Source: UBA1231 sp045652765 (GTDB lineage Bacteria > Bacillota_I > Bacilli_A > ML615J-28 > CAG-313). From it: a stretch of DNA of 64,000 nucleotides. The stretch covers positions 1 through 64,000 of the forward strand of contig JAZOLG010000049.1 in assembly GCA_045652765.1 (NCBI GenBank), given 5' to 3'. The notes below the pieces were generated by a model. The model did no database searches. It was not told where the DNA came from and saw only the letters and a program-made list of their open reading frames with translations. Positions 7,927-16,201 of the stretch are shown here, piece after piece (the first letter of the stretch is position 1; each line of letters begins with the position of its first letter). The position numbers and the translations under genes were made by a program.

Positions 7927-8631
7927 ATGTTTGCATTTTTAGTTAATGCAGCGACTGTTATATTAGGGTCGATAATTGGACTTATTTTTAAAAAGTTTAT
8001 CAAAAAAGAAACGTGTGATCAAGTTTTAAAAGCAATGGGAATTGTCGTTTTACTAATTGGTATAATTGGTGTTTTTGAAAATATGATAACAGTTCAAGAT
8101 GGTAAAATGTCATCAAGTGGAACTTTACTTTTGATAATGTCAATCGCAATAGGGACATTTATAGGTGAAGCTTTGAAAATTGATAAACATATGAATGACT
8201 TTGGTGATAAGATTGAACAAAAGTTAAATAAAGGTAAAATTGCAGATGGATTTATTACAGCAACTTTAATTTATTGTATCGGGTCAATGAGTATAGTTGG
8301 TTCAATGGAATCAGCGCTTGGTAATCCTAACACAATTTATTTAAAGTCAGCTCTTGATGGAATCACATCAATTGCACTTGCATCAACATTGGGTGTAGGT
8401 GTTATGCTTTCTAGTGTATCGGTTATTGTATATCAAGGCTTGTTAACTTTGCTATTTTACTTTTTAGGTAACTTTATGCCTGCAAGTTTTATCACATCAT
8501 TTAGTATGGTTGGTTATACTATGGTTGCTGCTATTGGTTTTAACTTTATTCTTAAAGATAAGATTAAAGTTGCTAATATGTTACCATCACTTTTAATAGT
8601 AATTTTATATCATTTATTGTTATTAATCTAA
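7927..8631 (+). CDS. DUF554-family membrane protein
   Basis: The 234-residue protein has about seven hydrophobic segments and the DUF554 layout: an N-terminal LVNAATVILGSIIG segment, GTFIGEALKID, a CIGSMSIVGS motif and a GI(T)SIALASTLGVGV stretch near residue 145. Members are integral membrane proteins of unknown transport or sensing role. AAGGA at 7913-7917 precedes the ATG. It ends in a strong terminator and seems to be a single-gene unit starting in the degraded region upstream. Confidence 0.88.
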   Translation: MFAFLVNAATVILGSIIGLIFKKFIKKETCDQVLKAMGIVVLLIGIIGVFENMITVQDGKMSSSGTLLLIMSIAIGTFIGEALKIDKHMNDFGDKIEQKLNKGKIADGFITATLIYCIGSMSIVGSMESALGNPNTIYLKSALDGITSIALASTLGVGVMLSSVSVIVYQGLLTLLFYFLGNFMPASFITSFSMVGYTMVAAIGFNFILKDKIKVANMLPSLLIVILYHLLLLI

Positions 8632-8640
8632 CATAAATTT

Positions 8641-8662
8641 AAGCAATTGGACTTAAGTTCAA
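8641..8662 (+). terminator. Rho-independent terminator
   Basis: AGCAATTGGACTT pairs with AAGTTCAATTGCT (13 bp with one G-U pair and almost no loop), followed by six T. Confidence 0.85.
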
Positions 8663-8712
8663 TTGCTTTTTTCATAAGTCAATTTATGTGTACGTTTTCA
8701 TTTGAAAACTTA

Positions 8713-8741
8713 TTGACTTTGTGTGAAAATAGTAGTATAAT
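8713..8741 (+). promoter_or_regulatory. Promoter of the riboflavin-transporter transcript
   Basis: TTGACT at 8713-8718 and TATAAT at 8736-8741 with a 17-base spacer, directly upstream of the FMN aptamer. Confidence 0.85.
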
Positions 8742-8750
8742 TTTAGTGTA

Positions 8751-8866
8751 TTCTTCAGGGCAGGGTGAAATTCCCGACCGGCAGTAAAGTCTGCGAGTTC
8801 CGCATCCTTAGGAACATGATAAGGTGTAATTCCTTAACCGATAGTACAGTCTAGATGAGAGAAGAA
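8751..8866 (+). promoter_or_regulatory. FMN riboswitch (RFN element)
   Basis: The conserved RFN blocks are present in order: TTCAGGGCAGGGTGAAATTC then CCGACCGGCAGTA, the paired arms around TAGGAACATGATAAGGTG, CCGATAGTACAGTC, and GATGAGAGAAGAA closing P1. An intrinsic terminator follows at 8883, so FMN binding should end transcription before ribU. This is the standard way riboflavin uptake is shut off when flavin is plentiful. Confidence 0.96.
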
Positions 8867-8882
8867 AATCCTTTCTTTTTTT

Positions 8883-8905
8883 GTCGCCCGGTGGCGACTT
8901 TTTTT
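8883..8905 (+). terminator. Riboswitch expression-platform terminator
   Basis: GTCGCC and GGCGAC form a 6-bp GC-rich stem with loop CGGT, followed by seven or more T, between the FMN aptamer and the ribU ribosome-binding site (AAGGAGG, 8915-8921). Confidence 0.9.
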
Positions 8906-8925
8906 ATTATCAATAAGGAGGCATT

Positions 8926-9525
8926 ATGAAACTAAGTGTATCAAAGATTGTTCAAATTGCATTATTATCTGCATTAGCTGTTGTATTTTATTACATACCC
9001 AAATTTCCGTTACCATTTTTTCCAGGTATGTTGAAAGTACAATTTTCGATGTTGCCAACAATTCTAGGCGGTTTTTTATTAGGACCAATTGGTGGAGTGT
9101 TGATTGTAATTATTAAGTTCTTATTTAAAGTGTTATCTACACAATCAGCTGCAATTGGTGAAATTATGGATCTTATGATTGGAATTTCAGTTGTGCTTGT
9201 TACATCTTTTATTTATCACACTAAGAAAAATAAAAAAAGTGCAATTATTGCTCTTGGATGTGGTGTGATTACTTGGGTAATAGTTGGTGTTGGACTTAAT
9301 GGAATAATGGCTCTTCCAGTATATTCCAAACTTTACGGTATTGATGCAATTCTTGGTATGATGAAAATGATACCAGGTGTAACTGCAGATAACTATGTTA
9401 TGAAATATTTAATTTTTGGTTGTTTACCATTTAATTTAATATTATCAATTGTTGTTTCGATTATTACATTTTTTGTGTATGATAAAATCGAATATCTCTT
9501 TAATAAAATGGATCATAATAAGTAA
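8926..9525 (+). CDS. ribU: Riboflavin ECF transporter S component RibU
   Basis: The 199-residue membrane protein has six predicted helices. It has typical RibU features: an N-terminal hydrophobic helix with ALLSALAVVFYYIP, FPLPFFPGMLKVQFSMLP shortly after, and a GGFLLGPIGGVLIVIIKFL loop-helix. RibU binds riboflavin and docks on a shared EcfAA'T module, which is not encoded here. Control by the upstream FMN riboswitch independently supports riboflavin as substrate. A long perfect inverted repeat serves as terminator for this gene and for the converging phosphatase gene. Confidence 0.95.
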   Translation: MKLSVSKIVQIALLSALAVVFYYIPKFPLPFFPGMLKVQFSMLPTILGGFLLGPIGGVLIVIIKFLFKVLSTQSAAIGEIMDLMIGISVVLVTSFIYHTKKNKKSAIIALGCGVITWVIVGVGLNGIMALPVYSKLYGIDAILGMMKMIPGVTADNYVMKYLIFGCLPFNLILSIVVSIITFFVYDKIEYLFNKMDHNK

Positions 9526-9540
9526 TCCCTATAAGTAAAA

Positions 9541-9568
9541 AATCTCAATAGATTAATCTATTGAGATT
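9541..9568. terminator. Bidirectional terminator
   Basis: AATCTCAATAGATT is followed at once by its perfect reverse complement. T follows on the + strand, and an A run before it gives U on the - strand, so both converging genes can end here. Confidence 0.85.
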
Positions 9569-9570
9569 TT

Positions 9571-10380
9571 TTATATTTTAAAATAATCTTTTAAGAATAA
9601 ATAGACACCTTTATCTTTATTAGATTTTGTAATAAAATTAGCATGAGGCAAAAGTTCTTTATGACTATTTGCCATCGCAACTTTAGTGTTTGCAATGTTA
9701 AACATTTCGATATCATTATGACCATCCCCTATCGCAATAACATTTTTTGGATTAATCCCGTAGTATTCAATAGCTGTTGTTAATCCACAACCTTTATTAA
9801 CATTAATATTGTAAATTTCTACGATGTGAAATAAATCACCTTCGCCCCAATATCTTGATCTTAAAGTATCACCATAGTTGTCTTCAATGTATTTTTGAAG
9901 AGGTTTAACAAATTCTTGTTTAACAAAAAGAATTGAGCCATTAGGATCATCTGGTAATGTATCTTGAAGTCTGCCTTCATGTAAACAACCACCATCAACA
10001 TGAAGATATGGGTGAATAATAAAGTCATATGCAAGTACATAAATGTCATCATGAATTTCTGAAAAAACATTTAATAGATTATCTTTACAATAATCTAAAA
10101 TATCAAATAGGCTTTTTCTTGATATTCTTAAATCAGTTTTAGGAAAGTTTTCATCATTTGGATTAGAAACAAGGGCCCCATTATAATTAATAATTGGAGT
10201 ATCTAAACCAATTTCTTGATAAACAAAGTGACTAGATCTAAATGGTCTGCCTGTTGCGATAATAATTTTATGTCCTAATTTATTTAATTTTTTCAAATAT
10301 TTAACAGCATCTTTTTCGTATTCTGCAAAGTTTAACATTAAAGTACCGTCTAAATCGATTATAATAAGATGTTTGTCCAT
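9571..10380 (-). CDS. Cof-type HAD-superfamily phosphatase
   Basis: A 269-residue HAD hydrolase of class IIB. Motif I is DLDGTL near residue 9 (nucleophile and acid Asp), motif II the ATGRPFRS segment, and motif IV GDGHNDIEMF near residue 220. The large cap between residues about 85 and 190 is typical of Cof/YkrA proteins, which remove phosphate from sugar phosphates, FMN or PLP. Its position opposite ribU is compatible with, but does not show, a flavin-phosphate role. AAAGGAG lies upstream of the start and a TATAAT on the minus strand is at 10406-10401. Confidence 0.88.
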   Translation of the reverse strand: MDKHLIIIDLDGTLMLNFAEYEKDAVKYLKKLNKLGHKIIIATGRPFRSSHFVYQEIGLDTPIINYNGALVSNPNDENFPKTDLRISRKSLFDILDYCKDNLLNVFSEIHDDIYVLAYDFIIHPYLHVDGGCLHEGRLQDTLPDDPNGSILFVKQEFVKPLQKYIEDNYGDTLRSRYWGEGDLFHIVEIYNINVNKGCGLTTAIEYYGINPKNVIAIGDGHNDIEMFNIANTKVAMANSHKELLPHANFITKSNKDKGVYLFLKDYFKI

Positions 10381-10472
10381 AGGTTAACTCCTTTTAGTAT
10401 ATTATACCAAAGAGTTCCCAAAAATACTATTAAATGAATAACGAAAGAAAAATAAAATAAATCACTTTGCGC

Positions 10473-10501
10473 TTTACAAAATTAACAAAATGTAGTAAAA
10501 T
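10473..10501 (+). promoter_or_regulatory. Promoter of the ftsK-lepB-rbgA-rnhB run
   Basis: TTTACA at 10473-10478 and TAAAAT at 10496-10501 with a 17-base spacer. Transcription would start near 10508. That favours the ATG at 10534, with AGGGATGG at 10518-10525 as ribosome-binding site, over the ATG at 10522. Confidence 0.65.
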
Positions 10502-10533
10502 AATAATAAGGCAATTTAGGGATGGACATATAT

Positions 10534-11304
10534 ATGATATATAGTAAAATAGATGATTTTACAAATTCAATATTTCGTGATCTAAATGGTAATTTCAATT
10601 GGAAAGTATTAGTAGCTTTGTTGATAGGAATATTGATTGGACTATTTTTAGCTGCGACTATCTATGGTATCTTACTATTAATGTCTCTTAAAAAAACTGA
10701 AAAGAAGATCGAAAAGCCTAATGAAATTGATGAAGATTTAATAGAGGCAATAAAATTAATTAAAAAAGATTATGTTAAGATCACTAGTGGATTTTCTCCA
10801 ACTGAGAAATTAAAAGTACTTGGAAATACAATTCTCAATACTATGCGAACAGTAGCACACAAATATTATCCGGATTCTAAGTATCCATTATATGAATTAA
10901 ACATTAATGAACTAGTAATTTTAGCACATTATATTACTGATAAGATTGATGAAATATTTGATAAAAATATATTAAAGTATTTTAAAAATATGAGTATTAC
11001 CCAAATTTTAAAAATACTTGATTGGCGTAAGAAAATAACTGAAAATAAAACAGTTAAAAGCGTTCATCCAGTTGTAAAAATATTAGGTGGAATTGTTAAC
11101 TACGCTAATCCAGTATATTGGATTAAAAAATTATTATTTGGTGGTACTTTAAATGTTGCTGTTTCCAAGATGTCTTTGATTATTATTGACATTGTTGGAT
11201 CAGAAACAATTAAAGTATATAGCAAAAGATTATTTAATAAAGAGATTGACTTATTAAATGAGATGCTTGAAGATGAAATGAAAGAAATGGAGGAATTAGA
11301 ATGA
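10534..11304 (+). CDS. Membrane-anchored protein of unknown function preceding ftsK
   Basis: I do not recognise the family. One strong transmembrane helix lies near residues 25-50 (VLVALLIGILIGLFLAATIY), then a basic stretch and about 200 mostly helical cytoplasmic residues. A conserved-looking GGIVNYANPVYWIKKLLFGG segment and an amphipathic stretch, SLIIIDIVGSETIKVYSKRL, sit near the C-terminus, which ends in a Glu/Met-rich tail. It overlaps ftsK by four bases (ATGA), so the two are translationally coupled. Since the downstream FtsK has no membrane part, this protein is a candidate for its membrane anchor. That is inference from position only. An alternative start at 10522 adds four residues. 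Confidence 0.7.
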   Translation: MIYSKIDDFTNSIFRDLNGNFNWKVLVALLIGILIGLFLAATIYGILLLMSLKKTEKKIEKPNEIDEDLIEAIKLIKKDYVKITSGFSPTEKLKVLGNTILNTMRTVAHKYYPDSKYPLYELNINELVILAHYITDKIDEIFDKNILKYFKNMSITQILKILDWRKKITENKTVKSVHPVVKILGGIVNYANPVYWIKKLLFGGTLNVAVSKMSLIIIDIVGSETIKVYSKRLFNKEIDLLNEMLEDEMKEMEELE

Positions 11305-13478
11305 GAATAAAAGATAAAAAGAAAAAAAGTGAAGAAACTACTTTCACTTTAAACTTTATTACTGCCCAAGATAATAACGAAGAAAAACCAAGTTTAAAAC
11401 AACAAGAACCGTATATTCCAGAAACTCCACTTGAATCGTTTCCAATTTATTATTTAGAACAAGCTCAAAAACCGATTGTTAAAAATGAAAAGACTGAAGT
11501 TGTGGCTGATCCTGATTTATTTGTATCACCGATTTTAGGAGTTCAAAATAATACTGTAATTAGTGATCGTGAAAGTACTGTCCCTCGTAAAGCATATGAA
11601 AACTTTATGAATAATCCTAATCAAAATTTATCTAAGAGCGAGTTAAAACGTACTTTTGGTTTATTAAATACAGAAGAACATCGTGATATTTTAGTTCATG
11701 GATATAGCACAATTGATCACAATCAAACAAATGAAGGCTATAGTGTTGAAAAAGATGAAACAATTGTTGAAGAGTTTTATCCAACTCATAGCAATTATGA
11801 ATATTTTACAGCACCATCTGAAACTAAAGAGGAACAAGATGAAGTAGCAGTAAAATTTGAACCAAGTCGTGAAGTTGAAGTTGAACCGCTTCCTTGGGAA
11901 GAAGAAGACTTAACTGATATGATAGAAGAAACTAAAGAAGAAATGGTTGAAGAAAGACCAAAAATTATTCAGGAAGTTGTTAAACCACAAACAATGGAAA
12001 GACCAAAAGTTGTTGAAGCCCCTCAACCTAAACCTGCTTATCAAAAAACAACGAAAAAAACTAAATATGTTGCGCCACCTCTAAATTTATTAAAGAAAAA
12101 TAAAGTAGATAGTGGACAAAATAAAGCATGGATTGAAGAACGAGCAGAAGCTATTAACCGAGTTTTTAGTGAGTTTAATTATCGTGCTAAAGTTGGTGGA
12201 TATGTTGAAGGTCCAGCCGTAACATTATTTTTAATTGATATTGAACCTGGTACAGATGTAAGTAAAATTAATTCTTACACAAAGACTTTAACAATGCGTC
12301 TTCGTACGAAGAGTTTAAGAATTCAAGATCCGATTCCTGGACTTGATTGTGCAGGGATTGAAATTCCTAATGAAAATCGAACAACAGTCTTAGCAGGAAA
12401 TTTGATTAACAATCCTAAATTTTTACAAACTGATAAACGTTTAAGTTTTGCACTTGGCCTTAACTTAAATGGTGAAGAAACTTACGCCGATATTGAAAAA
12501 ATGCCACATGGACTTGTTGCAGGTGCAACGGGTTCTGGTAAGAGTGTATGTATTAATACGTTAATTATAAGTTTGATTTATAATAATACACCTGAAGAAT
12601 TACGATTTGTATTAATTGACCCTAAGATGGTAGAACTATCTATTTATAATGATATTCCTCATTTAGCGATGCCTGTTATTACAGAAGCCAAAAAAGCACC
12701 TGCTGCTTTGAAATGGGTTTGTGAAGAAATGGATCGTAGATTTGTAGTATTCTCAAGTGTTCATGCAAAGAATTTAAAATCATTTAATGAAATGGCTAAG
12801 CGTAATGGTAATCCTATTATGCCAAAAATTGTTGTTATTATTGATGAATTGGCTGACTTAATGGTAGTAGCTGGTGCTGATATTGAAGATTATATTCATA
12901 GAATTGGTGCAAAAGCACGTGCTGCTGGAATTCACATTATAGTAGCAACACAACGTCCATCAACAGATGTTATTAAAGGTACAATGAAAAATAACATTCC
13001 TACTCGTATTGCTTTTAAAGTTACATCAGCAGTTGACTCATCAACAATCTTAGATCATGGTGGTGCCGAAAAATTACTAGGTATGGGTGATATGCTATTT
13101 AGTAATGAACAAGGTGAAGAACGTATTCAAGGTGCGTATGTTACAGAAGAAGAAATTAGCGATATTGTAACATATTTGAGTGAACATAACGAAATAACAT
13201 ATTTGGTAGATGAGACAGAAATTCAAGCAAAAGCCGAAACAATTGAGGCTGATGATGAGGAAGATGAAATCTTTGAAGAAGTAGCAATCTATGCAGTTCG
13301 TAATAATGTCGGATCTAGCAATCGCTTAATGCAAATTTTCAATATTTCATTTAATAGAGCAAATCGATTATTATTGAAAATGGAAAAACTAGGCATCATG
13401 TCAGGAACTATCAAAGGTAAGCCAAGAGAAGTATTGGTTACTGAAGAAGAATTGTTCCGTATTCTTGATGAGAATTAA
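11301..13478 (+). CDS. ftsK: FtsK/SpoIIIE-type DNA translocase without membrane domain
   Basis: The C-terminal 460 residues are a complete FtsK motor: alpha/beta part from about residue 270, Walker A GATGSGKS near 411-418, Walker B VVIIDELADL near 510, an ATQRPSTDVI arm, and a gamma winged-helix domain from about 655 (NNVGSSNRLMQIF ... GIMSGTIKGKPREV). The first 265 residues are acidic, low-complexity and contain no transmembrane helix, whereas FtsK and SpoIIIE normally begin with four. The protein moves DNA at the division septum to clear chromosome ends. The overlapping upstream gene encodes a single-pass membrane protein that could supply the anchor. Confidence 0.9.
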   Translation: MRIKDKKKKSEETTFTLNFITAQDNNEEKPSLKQQEPYIPETPLESFPIYYLEQAQKPIVKNEKTEVVADPDLFVSPILGVQNNTVISDRESTVPRKAYENFMNNPNQNLSKSELKRTFGLLNTEEHRDILVHGYSTIDHNQTNEGYSVEKDETIVEEFYPTHSNYEYFTAPSETKEEQDEVAVKFEPSREVEVEPLPWEEEDLTDMIEETKEEMVEERPKIIQEVVKPQTMERPKVVEAPQPKPAYQKTTKKTKYVAPPLNLLKKNKVDSGQNKAWIEERAEAINRVFSEFNYRAKVGGYVEGPAVTLFLIDIEPGTDVSKINSYTKTLTMRLRTKSLRIQDPIPGLDCAGIEIPNENRTTVLAGNLINNPKFLQTDKRLSFALGLNLNGEETYADIEKMPHGLVAGATGSGKSVCINTLIISLIYNNTPEELRFVLIDPKMVELSIYNDIPHLAMPVITEAKKAPAALKWVCEEMDRRFVVFSSVHAKNLKSFNEMAKRNGNPIMPKIVVIIDELADLMVVAGADIEDYIHRIGAKARAAGIHIIVATQRPSTDVIKGTMKNNIPTRIAFKVTSAVDSSTILDHGGAEKLLGMGDMLFSNEQGEERIQGAYVTEEEISDIVTYLSEHNEITYLVDETEIQAKAETIEADDEEDEIFEEVAIYAVRNNVGSSNRLMQIFNISFNRANRLLLKMEKLGIMSGTIKGKPREVLVTEEELFRILDEN

Positions 13479-13488
13479 TAGGTGAATT

Positions 13489-14577
13489 ATGATTCCAGAA
13501 GAAGAATTATTAGAAAATAAAGAAGAAGCAACAAACGAAAAAAATGAAAACGTGGCTGAGGAACCAAGTACAGCATCTATAGAACAAGAACAATCTACGA
13601 ATGAAGAAGCGGCAGAAGATACTAAAGAGGAAGTTCAAGAAGTTGATTCAAACGATAAGACACTTGAACAAATTGCAAGAGAAAATATTTTAGAAAAAAA
13701 GAAAATGTATCGTCGTTTAATAAAACTATTAATTGGCTTTACTATGACAACAATTATTTACTATATTTGTAAAATATTTGATCCGTTTAAAAACTTACAA
13801 GATAATGCTGAAGTTCAAACAAACCAAATGTTTGTCTATATTAAATATGTAATGTTTATTTCAAGTATTATTTCATCGGTTGGTTTAGTATTATTATTTT
13901 TATCTAAATTTAAATTAGTACTTGAAGTGTCTAAAAAAACTCTTAAAAATATCGTTGATGTTTTAGAATGGGTAGTAATTTTACCTATTTGTATTGCGAT
14001 ATCATCATTCTTATTTAGTTTTGTATTTACTATTACAGTGGTTGATGGTTCATCAATGGAACCTAATCTTTATACTAAAGATCAATTAGTATTAACTTAT
14101 GATAAACATTTTGAAAGATTTGATATTGTAGTTATCGATGTTAATGTAGGTTATTATACTAATTTACAAACTATTTATAATAACAATAATTACGAAACAC
14201 TTTATGTTAAAAGAATAATTGGTATGCCTGGCGATTATATTGACTATAAGATTATTAATGATGTTACTTATTTATATATTAATGGACAACTTGTCGAAGA
14301 AACTTTCTTTAAGGGAAATATTAATAATACTTACTATGACTCTTTTTCAACAGGTTATCCATTTAGTTGGAAACATGTATGCGATATAAGTGCTGAAAGA
14401 TGTACTGATAATGGTGAAGGACAATTAATTATTCCTGAAGGGTTCTATTTTGTTTTAGGTGATAACAGAGGAAATTCTGTTGATAGTAGAAAGATGGGAC
14501 TTGTAAAAGAAGAAGATATTATTGGTGTAATTAAATATCGAATGACATCGTTTTTAAAATTTGAAAAAATTCAATAG
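13489..14577 (+). CDS. lepB: Signal peptidase I with acidic N-terminal extension
   Basis: Catalytic motifs are intact: the Ser of GSSMEPN (Ser189) and the general-base Lys of YVKRIIGMPGD (Lys241), then GDNRGNSVDSRKMG near the C-terminus. Unlike the usual 170-200-residue Gram-positive form, it has about 80 acidic, Glu-rich residues followed by three hydrophobic segments (about 80-100, 118-142 and 160-182) before the protease fold. It cleaves signal peptides of exported proteins. It sits eleven bases after ftsK and ten bases before rbgA, the same lepB-rbgA-rnhB order as in Bacilli. Confidence 0.92.
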   Translation: MIPEEELLENKEEATNEKNENVAEEPSTASIEQEQSTNEEAAEDTKEEVQEVDSNDKTLEQIARENILEKKKMYRRLIKLLIGFTMTTIIYYICKIFDPFKNLQDNAEVQTNQMFVYIKYVMFISSIISSVGLVLLFLSKFKLVLEVSKKTLKNIVDVLEWVVILPICIAISSFLFSFVFTITVVDGSSMEPNLYTKDQLVLTYDKHFERFDIVVIDVNVGYYTNLQTIYNNNNYETLYVKRIIGMPGDYIDYKIINDVTYLYINGQLVEETFFKGNINNTYYDSFSTGYPFSWKHVCDISAERCTDNGEGQLIIPEGFYFVLGDNRGNSVDSRKMGLVKEEDIIGVIKYRMTSFLKFEKIQ

Positions 14578-14586
14578 GAGGAAAAT

Positions 14587-15414
14587 ATGATTCAATGGTA
14601 CCCCGGTCATATGGCCAAGGCATTTAGAGAAATGGATGAAAAATTAAAATTTGTTGATTTAGTAATTGTACTATTAGATGCTAGAGTACCTAAATCATCG
14701 TTTAATCCAGAAGTTTATCGTAAATTTAAAAACAAAAAAATACTATATGTTTTAACTAAAAAAGATAAAGCAGATTCACAGGATACTGCTAAATGGTGTG
14801 AATACTACTCTCAAGATGGAAACATTGCTGTAAGCGTTAATGCGAAAGCCAATGATGCTTCCAAGATAGTTTCTAAAGCTGTTATTAAATTGATGGAAGA
14901 AAAACGTAAAAAAGATGCTGCTAAAGGCATTAGACCTAAAGCTTTAAAAGCGATGGTAGTTGGTATTCCAAATGTTGGTAAATCAACATTAATTAATAAT
15001 TTAGCTGGTAAAAAGATAGCGAGCGTTGGTGATAAACCAGGTGTAACTAAAACTCAACAATGGATTAAATTAAACCAGGATTTAGAATTATTAGATACAC
15101 CCGGGGTATTATGGCCAAAATTTGAAAATCCTGAGGTTGGTTTTAATTTAGCTTTGTCAGGTGCAATCAAAGATAATATTTTACCACTTGAAGATGTTTT
15201 GAAATATGGAATTGAACTAATAAAAAGAAAATATCCTGGTGCTTTGACTAAACGTTATGAAGTATCAGAAGATGAAGAAGACTATCTATTAAAATTAGGT
15301 AAGGCTAAGAAATTATATACAAATAGTGAAGTCGATTATAATCGAGTTTGTATGTTAATATTAAATGATTTAAGAAATGGTTATTTAGGTCAAATAACTT
15401 TAGATGAGTTCTAA
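14587..15414 (+). CDS. rbgA: Ribosome biogenesis GTPase RbgA (YlqF)
   Basis: A circularly permuted GTPase of 275 residues. It starts with the family-typical MIQWYPGHMAKA. G4 (LTKKDKAD near residue 58) comes before G1 (GIPNVGKSTLINNL near 122-135) and G3 (DTPGVLWP near 177). RbgA drives a late step of 50S subunit assembly in Bacilli. AGGAGG precedes the ATG closely after lepB. Confidence 0.95.
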   Translation: MIQWYPGHMAKAFREMDEKLKFVDLVIVLLDARVPKSSFNPEVYRKFKNKKILYVLTKKDKADSQDTAKWCEYYSQDGNIAVSVNAKANDASKIVSKAVIKLMEEKRKKDAAKGIRPKALKAMVVGIPNVGKSTLINNLAGKKIASVGDKPGVTKTQQWIKLNQDLELLDTPGVLWPKFENPEVGFNLALSGAIKDNILPLEDVLKYGIELIKRKYPGALTKRYEVSEDEEDYLLKLGKAKKLYTNSEVDYNRVCMLILNDLRNGYLGQITLDEF

Positions 15415-15415
15415 T

Positions 15416-16030
15416 ATGGATAATCGAGAATTTGAAACAAGATTAAATAATAGTGGTTTTAGCTTAATAGCTGGATGTGATGAAGTAGGTAGAGGCTGTA
15501 TTGCGGGTCCTGTTTATGCTTGTGCTATCATTATGCCTAACGATAGCAACATTGAAGGCGTAACTGATTCTAAAAAATTAACAGATAAAAAAAGAAGAAT
15601 TCTTAAAGAACAAATTTTAAAAGAAGCTATCAGTTATGCAATTGTTGCGATTTCTAATGAAGAGATAGATAAAATTAACATTTTAGAAGCTTCTAGAAAA
15701 GCAATGGAAGAAGCTTTAAATAAGCTTCATATTAAACCTGAATACATTTTAACTGACGCTATGAAAATTCACACTAATATTCCATATGAGAGTATCATTA
15801 AAGGTGATGAAAGAAGTTATACAATTGGATGTGCAAGTATAGTTGCGAAAGTCGTAAGAGATGATTTAATGATTGAACTTGCGAAAGAATATCCAGGTTA
15901 TGATTGGGAAAAAAATAAAGGTTATCCTACTCCCTTTCATAAAAAACAATTAAAAACATTGGGTATAACAAAACATCATCGTTTAACATATGAACCAGTA
16001 AGAATTTGTATAGAAAATTTAAATAATTAA
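15416..16030 (+). CDS. rnhB: Ribonuclease HII
   Basis: Motifs of RNase HII are clear: GCDEVGRGCIAGPVYA near residues 20-35 with the DEVGRG catalytic acids, TDSKKLTDKKR, the DAMKI acidic site, and GCASIVAKVVRD. It removes RNA from RNA/DNA hybrids, including single ribonucleotides. The ATG at 15416 starts one base after the rbgA stop; an ATG at 15404 inside rbgA is an alternative that adds four residues. The run ends at a terminator. Confidence 0.94.
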   Translation: MDNREFETRLNNSGFSLIAGCDEVGRGCIAGPVYACAIIMPNDSNIEGVTDSKKLTDKKRRILKEQILKEAISYAIVAISNEEIDKINILEASRKAMEEALNKLHIKPEYILTDAMKIHTNIPYESIIKGDERSYTIGCASIVAKVVRDDLMIELAKEYPGYDWEKNKGYPTPFHKKQLKTLGITKHHRLTYEPVRICIENLNN

Positions 16031-16038
16031 TTACAATA

Positions 16039-16065
16039 AAGAGATTGAAATTCAATCTCTTTTTT
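16039..16065 (+). terminator. Rho-independent terminator after rnhB
   Basis: GAGATTGAA and TTCAATCTC around a single A, followed by T at 16060-16065. Confidence 0.85.
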
Positions 16066-16105
16066 CATAATTTTAGAATAAACTAATAAAATAGAATGAC
16101 AATAC

Positions 16106-16130
16106 TTTCAAAAATAAATTATTTTTGAAA
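16106..16130. repeat. Perfect 12-bp inverted repeat upstream of the topA promoter
   Basis: TTTCAAAAATAA and TTATTTTTGAAA flank a single A. It lies ten bases upstream of the topA -35. It could be a binding site or just an AT-rich palindrome; no T run follows, so it is not a terminator. Confidence 0.5.
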
Positions 16131-16140
16131 ATCACTTTAC

Positions 16141-16169
16141 TTTACAATTTAAAATTTGTTTGTTAAAAT
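16141..16169 (+). promoter_or_regulatory. Promoter of topA
   Basis: TTTACA at 16141-16146 and TAAAAT at 16164-16169 with a 17-base spacer and TG at 16161-16162. Confidence 0.7.
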
Positions 16170-16201
16170 AAAGGACAAGACTAAAGAAAAGGGATGTTTA
16201 T

